Shown one piece after another: positions 41,466 to 64,000 of a DNA stretch of 64,000 bases (position 1 is the first letter of the stretch; each line of letters opens with the position of its first letter). Position numbers and translations under genes: made by a program. The stretch is from NCBI RefSeq assembly GCF_018446385.1, contig NC_056000.1, positions 54,096,722-54,160,721 on the forward strand. Direction: 5' to 3'. Below the pieces are notes generated by a model, which worked only from the letters and a program-made list of their open reading frames with translations, ran no database searches and was not told the origin of the DNA. Origin of the DNA: Zingiber officinale. Its lineage: Eukaryota; Streptophyta; Magnoliopsida; Zingiberales; Zingiberaceae.

Positions 41466-42890
41466 CCAAGGTTATAAGGTTTCTAATCCATGAGTCTCAT
41501 CATGTCCTAAAACCTCAACTTCATGACCTTTTTATGTATACAAAGCCTATTAGGTTCATCAATGAATATAAGCTAGAATCCATTATGGTTTTATTCAGTT
41601 CTGATCGAATTCAGTCCAAGTTAGTAGGTTTCTGCATTGCCCCTAAAGTCTCATCATGGTTTAAAGCCTCAACTTCATGACCTTCTTATCCTACCAAAGC
41701 CAATTTTTTTTTTTAAAAAAATAATAACTTGTGTGCCATTGTAGTTCATATAGAAAGCTCAAAACAAGGGTTGCACATCATCTCTAGTAGCAATGATTTC
41801 CTAAGTATTTTACCGTAAATATGAAACACATCTCATGGCTATTTAGAAGCAATTTCTAGAATATTCATTCCTAATGGAATTTGAATGTTGATCCTCTTAT
41901 TCATTCTCCTAAGTATTTTACGGTTGCACCATATGCATACTAGCAATAATATTATAGTCTTAATCTTATATCAAAACAATTGATCATAATATAATCAATT
42001 AAATAAAATTTGTAAATAAATTAATATGTCAATATATAAAATATAAGTTAAAAATTGATAAAAGACATTAATAAAAAATATGAGGAAATTGGAGAAAGGA
42101 ATTTGTTCTCAAGCTCACCGAATGCATCATGTTCGTTATAGGTAGAGCTATTGAACTCTATAACATATTTATATTTAAATAAATTTTATTTTATTATATC
42201 ATTATTAATTAATTTTTCTTTAATCATTTTAAAAATTAATATATTCTATTTATTATATGTATTTATTGCTTGCTAATAACAACCTTAACGCAAGGATAAA
42301 ATTACAAATTACTGCCCCATGACTTTAAAATCGAATAGCGAAAACAATCTTAAAATAAAACTACGTATAGTATAGATCCAACTCTTTGAGACCTTCGTAG
42401 AGTACCCTTTATATGAATTTATTGCTTGCCTAAGTACCAAAGCACATATATATGCAGCAATTAAACCCTTCAAACAACGCTGCATAAATTTTTCTTGATG
42501 ATAATTCTAGGAGCAATAACAGCTTGAATAGATTTTCATGAATACTTCTCGATTTATCTTAATAGTCGATAAAAAATTTTTATGGGACTAAACCGATTAC
42601 CTCCGAGATTAATTAATTTGAAAAGCTAGATACTGAATTATTAAAAAAAAAACCAATGGATATCTCATAACACAACCAATCGTTGGATGTAGTTCAAACG
42701 CTCATCCAAGCACAAGTGTTATTCTTAACTAATAACATCACACCAGTAAAAAACAACTGCCACAGGTAAGGTAACTACTAGCTACTTCAAAGCCATGATA
42801 TAGGAGGATCTACATCAAGCTGGTACAAATTGGTCAAGATCCTTCGCAGCGTCGCTACCATGAGCAAGGTATAGAGAAAGAATGACATCA
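41466..42890. other. Intergenic / 3' flank of kinesin gene
   Basis: AT-rich, no gene seen. 42540-42700 repeats the 40.0-40.3 kb unit. The last ~200 bp before 42891 is likely the kinesin 3' UTR, but no polyadenylation signal was assigned. Confidence 0.4.
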
Positions 42891-56511
<13,621 letters not shown>

Positions 56512-56850
56512 CTGAAAAGAAGAAAAGTCAGGAAGTGAAACAATCTTCTGGAAATAGAACTGAGTATAACTAGGTAAGCAAAGGGCATCAATATGCATGG
56601 AACTGGTGGGCAAAGGTAAAGCAAACAGCTTGACTTATTCTGTCCATCTTCAGATTACTAATCATCAAAGGATGGTAGAATAAACAAGTGCTACAAGAGG
56701 TAAACATGTATATGATGCATCTATGTGGACAGAACTGTGTGAAAATATGAACATGCCATCCTGCTCATAAGTTTGCAGAACTCCCGAAGATTGGCTAAAA
56801 CTTCATAATAATATCAAAATATATTAACCCAAAGCAGGATCAATGTATAT

Positions 56851-58518
56851 TGTTAGGATCCTTCGTACTCGGCTAGAGAGGGGGGGTGTGAATAGCCGCC
56901 CCAAATCGATCGCGTTTCTTCCTACAATTCGTTAGCGCAGCGGAAAAACAAACAAGGAAACGAAAACAAGAAGATCAAACCTCAACGCGTCGATGTAACG
57001 AGGTTCGGAGATGATACTCCTACTCCTCGGCGTGTCCGTAAGGTGGACGAAGCCTCTCAATCCGTCGGTGGATGAGTCCCCGGAGAACCGGCTAATAATA
57101 TACTCCTTGTGGGTGGAGAAACCTCACCACAATCTTTTGCAACAGCAAACAAAGGAGTACAACAATAGAGACAACAAACAAGAACAATAGAAATTGTAAA
57201 ACACTTGCTTGCCTCTTGTTGTCGACTGGAACCTTGATGCGGCGACTTCTCGGATCCAGCGGCTAGAACACGGCAGAAACTCACGCGAGCTTAATGATGA
57301 GAGCTCGTAGCTCAAAGCACACTCGATGGTCGAGCGAAGCTCAAGAAGAAAGAAGTCCTCGCCACAGAAGCCCTCGGCCCCTTTATACTGCGAAGGAAAC
57401 AATGAAGAAACTAGCCGTTGCGTCGCGGCTAGAACTCGATCGACGGACCGTCGGGATCTGTCGGTCCCGGGCCGTCGATCGATCTGTGAAACCGCGTACT
57501 ACGATCGATGCGTGGACCGATCGGGATACCTGGATCGGTCCGGGCCGATCCCAACTCTGGCTGTGCCGCGTCGTCTCTGATCGGTCCCAGGCCGATCGGG
57601 ACATCTTTGATCGATGCGTGGACCGATCACCTGCCTCTTTTCGCCTCTGTTAAGCTGGCGATCGGTCACGGCCGTCGATCAACGAAAGCTTGTATCGATC
57701 GGTTATTAGGCCGTCGAGAAAACAGTATCGGTCTGGATCGATGGCCGATCCGTTTTGCCCAAACCAAGTCCCAAGACTTCAAACCAATATCCGGTCAACC
57801 TTGACCTATTGGTACTTCATCCCTAGCATCTGCTGGAACTCCTGCCAAGTATCCGTCAATCCCTTTGACCTACTTGACTTTCAACACCGAGTCCGATCAT
57901 CACGATCCATGGATTTTCCTTGCACAGCTTCACTCACGGACTTTCACCGCTTCACTCACGTGATTTCCACACCGCCCTAACATCCAGTTAGGACTTTCTC
58001 CTTCACCTCGCTTCAACTTTCCACTGCCCGCTTCACTCACCGGGACTTTCCCACCGCCTAACATCCCGTTAGGACTTTCCCATTCACCTAGCTTCACTCA
58101 CTAGGATTTTCACAGCTTCACTCACCGGATTTCCATTGCACTCACGGGACTTTTCCCGTGCGCCAAACTCCTGTTTGGACTTTTCACGCGAGCTCCCTGC
58201 TTGGACTTTTCCAGCCAAGTCTCCATACTTGGACTTTTCGATGCCAAGCTCCCTGCTTGGTGCCAAGTCTTCATACTTGGACTTTTCCGAATCAGTTCAC
58301 CTCACCTACTACGGTTGCACTGATAATCTCCCAAACATCTATTCTCGTCCCACATCATAGAACTCTCTCACGAGTGTCAAACATCAACATGCACACAACC
58401 TGGTCAACCTTGACCTAAGGTTGCACCGATCTTCCCAAGTCAAACATCAAAATCTGACTCGAGTCACGTAACTCGAAGTCGGGTCAACCAGTCGACCTTG
58501 ACCTGGGGTTGCACAACA
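56851..58518 (-). repeat. LTR copy 1 (3' LTR of the visible unit), family C
   Basis: Read on the plus strand TGTTAGGATCC...TTGCACAACA, 1668 bp. In minus sense it starts TGTTGTGCAACC after the purine tract CATCAGGGAGAT. TATAAAGG (minus strand, 57380-57388) is preceded upstream by a cluster of GGACCGATC/GATCGGTCC palindromic motifs (57430-57740). Degenerate CTTGGACTTTTC and CTTCACTCACGGGACTTTCC tandem units lie at 57930-58290. Confidence 0.9.
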
Positions 58519-60376
58519 ATCTCCCTGATGTTTGACAAAACTATAATCAAGTTAGGTTAACCCGATAACCTAACTTAGGTTTTCAATCATCTTCGATGTC
58601 AATGTTCTTTCCTTGAACATTCTCTGGACATTCTCCTTAGGTTAACCCGATAACCTAACTTGGGTTCTCCATAATTCTCCCCCTTTGACATACATAAAAG
58701 AATTCAATGTTCTTCCTTGAACATTCCTTGACATTCTTTCCCTAGCTTAGGTTAACCCGATAACCTAACTTGGGTTCTCTAATAATTCTCCGAACACTCT
58801 CCCTTTTTGCGACACACATCAAAAGAAAAGAGAGTATCAAGTCAAGAATTTCTTCTAATGAAAGTCCCATACCTTCGTTGAAACTCTTAATTTCCCCTTT
58901 ATACTAAACTCAACAATCGATTTAGTGATAATCCCATATCACTAATCCTCAAAAGTCTTAAGGAGCAAAAAGTCAACTCCTCTTGACAATTAGGTAAAAC
59001 TCCCCTAAAGGTCAACTCCCCTTGACCATTGCACCAACTGTTATCCTGGTTTCAAACCTTTAGAAATTCATAAAACCCAACTTCTAGCTGAACTTTCGGA
59101 CAACAGACTGAAATCGGGCAAGTTGGCACCCCTGATCGGTCACCGGACCGATCAGGACTCCTCTGGATCGGTCCATTGACCGATCCACAACTGCTTGGAC
59201 CGATCGGACTCCCTTCGATCGGTCCACAACCTCGATTCATTTCTGAATTTCCTCCCGAAATTCAGAAACCTCTAGAAAATTACAGAAAATTTCCTCATAA
59301 CATATACTATCATGGAAAAATAGTTTTAGATGAAAATAACTTCCATTTTCAAATCTTGATACAAAATTCAAAAACTTTGAAATAGTTCAAAGTTAAGTCG
59401 ACTTTATATCACAATATTGATGATGAATGCTATCACTAGGAAAGCTTCGTCAGGGTTTTCAAAACAATTTTGAAATGATTTGAACCCTTTAATTTGGGAC
59501 CACGATCTTAGCTATATGTGCATGACTTGTACACAAGCTTTCCCTATGATCCCAATTTTCTTGAATTAGGCTCATCTAGGTACAAGAACTATACCTTGAT
59601 CCTAACTCATGATCCTAATATCTCACACACATTTAAAGTGTATCAACACACATCCAAGTCAATTTTGATGTGAGATATGGGTTTAGGTATCTTAGACTAA
59701 GGTCTCATGCATTTTCTAAACACAAATTTGATCTCGATATCAAAGTGTGTTTTTCATCCTTAAATCAATTCAATTGATTACTAATGCAAGAGATGATGAC
59801 ATGGCGTAAATGGTATCATCAATGAAAACATGTGCGATGTCATGATGTCATGGCATAAAGTTTGAAACGAAACTAACACATGGCATAAAAATAACCTAAG
59901 CATTATCATGACATTTCGAATGATAATAAAACTAAACATGATGTCATGACATGTGAAGGCAAACAATCATGGCAAGATTTAGCGTAAATAAATATACCTA
60001 GATTACCTATCTAAGTATCCTTAACCACTTGGCTAACTTCAAATTTAATCCTAGATTGCCCCAAGATGCCAAAATCCTAATTTTGACACTTCTTGAACTC
60101 TAGATTAATTCATGCCACTTAAAGATCAAATTTATCCTCAAAACTTGGCATGTTTCATTTTTCCTCGAGAGTTCTCTAGATTTTCCCAAATTGTGCCAAT
60201 TGAGATTAAAAATGAAATTTCCAATCTTTAGGCACATTTAACTCTTCAAAGGAGTAAATGATAATTCCATTTCATTTTCAAAAGTTCTCAAAACCTTGAA
60301 AATGCTCCTTGAGTGTCAATTTCCTCAAAGTTGGGTTAACTACCCTTCTAATCGGAGTTGACACTCTCTAACCCAT
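58519..60376 (-). other. Noncoding 3' interior of family C element
   Basis: Purine tracts on the minus strand at 58519, 58670-58690 (TGTCAAAGGGGGAGAA) and 58790-58805 (AAAAAGGGAGAG), Sirevirus-like. A second cluster of GATCGGTCC-type motifs at 59130-59225. The remainder is AT-rich with no pol similarity. Confidence 0.7.
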
Positions 60377-61852
60377 TTATGGGGTAGAGAAGATGCTCCT
60401 AGGAACCCAATACCTATTTGAGCTCATTGGGTTCACTAAATATTCACTAGGGATAACTTCCCTAGCAACCCTCCTAATGACCCTCTTAGGCTTTAAAGCC
60501 TTGGTCATTTGGGACTCATCAAGATCAACTCTAGGGGTGACTCCCTTGTGACCAGTGGTGGTCTTCCTAGCCCTAGGTTTTGTTCCATAATCGAATGGAA
60601 CATTGTGGTAAGTGGGCTTGACCACTTGGGACTTAGATTTGTGACCCAAACCTTTCTTGTCCTGGGACTTTTGACCCTTAGGCCCTAGAGTTGACTTCTC
60701 TAAATTTTTAAGGGTCTTTTCTAGGGTATCAAGCCTTGACCTCAAGACTTGATTCTCCTTTTCTAATACCTCAAGTTTTGATTTGTCATTCTTTCTTGAG
60801 GTGTTCCTAGGCATGTGTCTAGTTGATTTAGGGTTTCTACCTAGGTTTTCCTTAACCTTAGAAGTGTTAATCCTAGGGTTAGCATTCCTAGTAGTATCCC
60901 TATCTAGGTTGACATGTTTAGCACCTAAGCACATGTATTGATTTCTAGTGTTAACATGCTTATCATTATTGACTAATGCAATAAAATTACTAGCATGTAT
61001 CCTACTAGAATTGCACGAATGAGCCTTAAAAGATACCTTAGGGTTTGCCTTAGCTCCCCCTATCGATGTGCATCCCTTGTCCTTGTGAGGTTTCCTCCCC
61101 TTCGGACATTGGCTCCTATAGTGTCCCCGTTGCTTGCATTGAAAGCACACCACGTGCTTCTTGCCTTTGCGTGTTGGGACGCCGGCTTCCTTGACCTTTG
61201 GTGTCGGTGGAGTCTTTCTAACCCTCTTTGGACACTTGCTCTTGTAGTGCCCAAATTCCCTACACTCGAAGCACATTATGTGTAATTTGCTAGAAATTAA
61301 AATGCTTGAGTTACCTAGGGTTGAGGATGGATGAACGCTCTCATCTTCATCCCTTCCGGAGGTAGAAGCTTCTTCTTCTTGCTCCGACCTTGAAGAGGAA
61401 CTCTCCTCCTCTTCTTCTTTAGATGTTGAGTGGCCCTCAACTTCTAAATCTTCTCCTCCATGATGTGAGCTACTTGGCTCACTTAGCTCCTCTTCATGGC
61501 TTGAATTTGAGCTTCCCTCATGGAACTTGGCCAAGTTATCCCATAATTCCTTGGCATTGTTGTAACCTATCTTACACAAGATGTTAGTAGGCAATGAAAA
61601 TTCAATTATTCTCGTTACCTCTTCGTTGATTTCGGATTTGTGAATTTGTTCTCTTGTCCACTCCTTCTTCTCAAGTGGTTTTCCTTCCTTATCCACCGGA
61701 GGAGTAAAACCTTCTTGTACACAAAACCAATTCATTATGTTAGTCATAAGAAAGTACTTCATCCTTACCTTCCAACACGCGTCGTCGCGTTCGTAGAAGG
61801 GTGGAATGGTGATGTCTTCTCCATGAGATCCATTCTCTAGCTTTGCTCCCAC
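60377..61852 (-). CDS. Copia/Sirevirus-type Gag protein, 491 aa, open
   Basis: Uninterrupted frame from ATG 61852. The N-terminal part is typical of copia Gag (DUF4219/UBN2 start: FYERDDACWKVRMKYFLMTN, ELWDNLAKFHEGSS). A Glu/Ser-rich stretch follows directly where other Gags have about 150-200 further residues. Then come two zinc knuckles, CFECREFGHYKSKC and CFQCKQRGHYRSQC (both CX2CX4HX4C), a leucine-heptad helix (KLEVLEKENQVLRSRLDTLE) and the C-terminal NRYWVPRSIFSTP. Stop, then noncoding DNA where protease should begin. The protein could package element RNA for partners supplying pol. Open state suggests recent activity or a young copy. Confidence 0.88.
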   Translation of the reverse strand: MGAKLENGSHGEDITIPPFYERDDACWKVRMKYFLMTNIMNWFCVQEGFTPPVDKEGKPLEKKEWTREQIHKSEINEEVTRIIEFSLPTNILCKIGYNNAKELWDNLAKFHEGSSNSSHEEELSEPSSSHHGGEDLEVEGHSTSKEEEEESSSSRSEQEEEASTSGRDEDESVHPSSTLGNSSILISSKLHIMCFECREFGHYKSKCPKRVRKTPPTPKVKEAGVPTRKGKKHVVCFQCKQRGHYRSQCPKGRKPHKDKGCTSIGGAKANPKVSFKAHSCNSSRIHASNFIALVNNDKHVNTRNQYMCLGAKHVNLDRDTTRNANPRINTSKVKENLGRNPKSTRHMPRNTSRKNDKSKLEVLEKENQVLRSRLDTLEKTLKNLEKSTLGPKGQKSQDKKGLGHKSKSQVVKPTYHNVPFDYGTKPRARKTTTGHKGVTPRVDLDESQMTKALKPKRVIRRVAREVIPSEYLVNPMSSNRYWVPRSIFSTP

Positions 61853-61879
61853 GGGTGTTGATCCGACGAAGAGCGGCCT

Positions 61880-61892
61880 TGCTCCGATACCA
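61880..61892 (-). promoter_or_regulatory. Primer binding site of family C
   Basis: Minus strand TGGTATCGGAGCA, one base from the initiator-Met tRNA complementary pattern, two bases from the LTR end at 61895. Confidence 0.85.
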
Positions 61893-61894
61893 CT

Positions 61895-63572
61895 TGTTAG
61901 GATCCTTCGTACTCGGCTAGAGGTGTGAATAGCCGCCCCAAATCGATCGCGTTTCTTCCTACAATTAGGTTAGCGGAAAAACAAACAAGGAAACGAAAAC
62001 AAGAAGATCAAACCTCAACGCGTCGATGTAACGAGGTTCGGAGATGATACTCCTACTCCTCGGCGTGTCCGTAAAGTGGACCGAAGTCTCGATCCGTCGG
62101 TGGATGAGTCCCCGAGAACCGGCTAATAATATACTCCTTGTGGGTGGAGAAACCTCACCACAATCTGCAACAGCAAACAAAGGAGTACAACAATAGAGAC
62201 AACAAACAAGAACAATAAAAGTAAAACCACTTGCCTCTTGTTGTCGTGGAACCTGATGGCGGCTTCCGGATCGGCTAGAACACCGGCGAAACTCACGCGA
62301 GCTTGGCGATGAGCTCAAGAAAGCTCAAGAGCACAGCGGCTCGATGGTCAAAGCGAGCTCGAAGAAAGAAGTCCTCGCCGCAGAAGCCCTCACCCCTTTA
62401 TACTGCGAAGGAGCAAGCGAAGAAACTGGCGTTGCGTCGCGGTTAGAACTCGATCGTCATGCGGACCGATCGGGACTGTCTTGATCGGTCCCGGGCCGTC
62501 GATCGATCTGTGAAACTCTGTGCGTACTACGGTCGATGCGTGGACCGATCAGAACCGATCGGTCCACGGCACCGATCCTAACTCCGCGTGCTTCGCGACA
62601 TCGTCTCGATCGGTCCCAGGCCGTCGGGCCTGATCGATGCGTGGACCGATCACCTGCTCTTTTCGCCTCTGTTAACTGCGATCGGTCACCGATCGACAAG
62701 AATCAACGAGACCGATATCGATGGGTTATTAGGCCGTCGAGAAAACAGTATCATTGGATCGATGCGGTGGCCGATCCGAAGCTCGTTTTGCCCAAACCAA
62801 GTCCCAAGACTTCGACCAATATCCGGTCAACTGACCTATTGGTACCATCCCTAGCATCCGTCACCCTGACTGCTAGAACTCCTCGCCAAGCATCCGATCC
62901 CTTTGACCTACTTGGACTTTCCAACACCAAGTCCGATCATCCCCGATCCATCTGGATTTTCCCTCGGCTTCACTCACGGGACTTTCACCGCTTCACTCAC
63001 CAGATTTCCAACCGCCTAACATCCCGCCAGTTAGGACTTTCTCACCGCCGCTTCACTCACGGGACTTTCCAACGGCTTCACTCACGGGACTTTCCACACC
63101 GCCTAACATCCAGTTAGGACTTTCCCATTCACCTAGCTTCACTCACTAGGATTTTCACCGGCTTCACTCACCAGATTTCCCATTGCTTGGCACTCACGGG
63201 ACTTTTCCCGCGAACTCCTGTTTGGACTTTTTCTGAGCTCCTGCTTGGACTTTTCCATGCCAAGTCTCCATACTTGGACTTTTCGCATGCAAGCTCCTGC
63301 TTGGACTTTTCCGTGCCAAGTCTTCATACTTGGACTTTTCCCGAATCAGTTCACCAGGTCAACCTTGACTACGGTTGCACCGATAATCTCCCAAACATCT
63401 ATTCTTGTCCCACATCAAGAATAGAACTCTCTCAGTGTCAAACATCAACACGACCTGACTAGGTCGACCTTGACCAAGGTTGCAATCTTCCCAAGTCGAA
63501 CATCAAATACTGACTCGAGTCACGTCGACTCGAGTCGGGTCAACCAGTCGACCTTGACTGGGTGCACTAACA
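61895..63572 (-). repeat. LTR copy 2, family C
   Basis: TGTTAGGATCC...GTGCACTAACA, 1678 bp. Aligns end to end with 56851-58518 but with many short gaps (1-8 bases) as well as substitutions. The same GGACCGATC cluster (62455-62700) and tandem CTTGGACTTTTC units (63200-63345) are present. Confidence 0.9.
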
Positions 63573-64000
63573 ATCTCCCACGATGTTTTCGATAAACTAT
63601 AATCAAGTTAGGTTAACGATAACCTAACTTGGGTTTTCAATCGTCTTCGATGTCCGATGTTCTTTCCTGAACATTCTGGACATTCTCCCCCTTTAACCCG
63701 ATAACCTAACTTGGGTTCTCCATAATTCTCCCCTTTTGACATACATCAAAAGAATTCCGATGTTCTTCCTGAACATTCCTCGACATTCTTTCCTAGCTTA
63801 GGTTAACGATAACCCAACTTGGGTTCTCAATTCTCGATGAACACTCTCCCTTTTTCGTGAAAAGAAAAGGAGATATCAAGTCAAGAATTTCTTCCTAATG
63901 AAAGTCCCATACCTTTCGTTGAAACTCTTAATTTCCCCTTTATACTAAACTCAACAATCAATTTAGTGATAATCCCATATCACTAATCCTCAAAAGTCTT
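63573..64000 (-). other. Start of a second interior region (tandem unit)
   Basis: ATCTCCCACGATG followed by AAGTTAGGTTAACGATAACC, CTCCCCTTTTGACATAC and CTCTCCCTTTTTCG mirrors 58519-58959. The same orientation as the first unit shows a second copy follows the shared LTR. Confidence 0.85.

Larger units (their letters stand above)
56851..64000 (-). mobile_element. Gag-only Sirevirus-like LTR element array, family C
   Basis: Minus orientation. LTR 56851-58518, interior 58519-61894 (polypurine side, noncoding, gag, primer site), LTR 61895-63572, then a second copy of the interior start (63573-64000, matching 58519-58959) running out of the window. An ordinary single insertion would end with host DNA after the second LTR, so at least two units share an LTR. 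No pol genes in the interior. It lies in the kinesin intron upstream of exon 56511-56407. Confidence 0.85.

Noticed and set aside
62536-63117. 193-codon plus-strand open frame
   Set aside because: Antisense to the family C LTR and built from its GATCGGTCC and tandem repeats; the equivalent frame in LTR copy 1 is broken.

Overview
Plant nuclear DNA, most likely from a monocot. The evidence is intron-rich genes for a plastid release factor, a plant kinesin-13 and a plant-specific small protein, set in dense CACTA elements, Ty1-copia/Sirevirus-like LTR elements, solo LTRs, MITEs and Au-type SINEs. The LTR styles resemble ones I associate with Zingiberaceae (ginger family), but that is recollection and was not tested. 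No rRNA, tRNA, CRISPR or bacterial operon structure is present.

Layout. 1-12038: the right-hand part of a large CACTA (En/Spm) transposon. It carries minus-strand decayed TNP2 transposase and Ptta/En-Spm-type genes and an apparent captured alpha/beta-hydrolase exon, and it is split by a complete second CACTA element (5269-8963, target duplication ACA). 12146-13110 and 13605-14785: two solo LTRs, each with an exact 5-bp target duplication. About 15640-16450: a fold-back element directly before a gene. 16614-33908 (+): a complete 15-exon gene for chloroplast-type peptide chain release factor 1 (418 aa). Its 7.5-kb intron 6 holds a gag-only LTR element (22453-26842). 34.0-38.8 kb: repeats and AT-rich intergenic DNA. 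38843-39540 (-): a three-exon gene of a plant-specific family (A_thal_3526 type). 40-42.8 kb: degenerate repeats. 42891-56511 (-): nine exons of a kinesin-13 gene whose 5' end lies beyond the window. The 9.55-kb intron that splits its P-loop holds a decayed copia element with a 1.7-kb solo LTR inside it, two Au-SINE copies in inverted orientation, and several MITEs. 56851-64000: a minus-strand gag-only Sirevirus-like element arranged as LTR-internal-LTR-internal, that is, a tandem array, inside the next kinesin intron.

The three host genes look intact where visible: every exon junction I placed has AG/GT borders and keeps phase. They serve unrelated housekeeping roles (plastid translation termination, microtubule depolymerisation, unknown). 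The most notable structures are the tandem gag-only array, the split CACTA transposase, the captured hydrolase exon, the repeated splice-donor segment in the release-factor gene, and a shared LTR design in which a cluster of short palindromic motifs sits just upstream of the TATA box.
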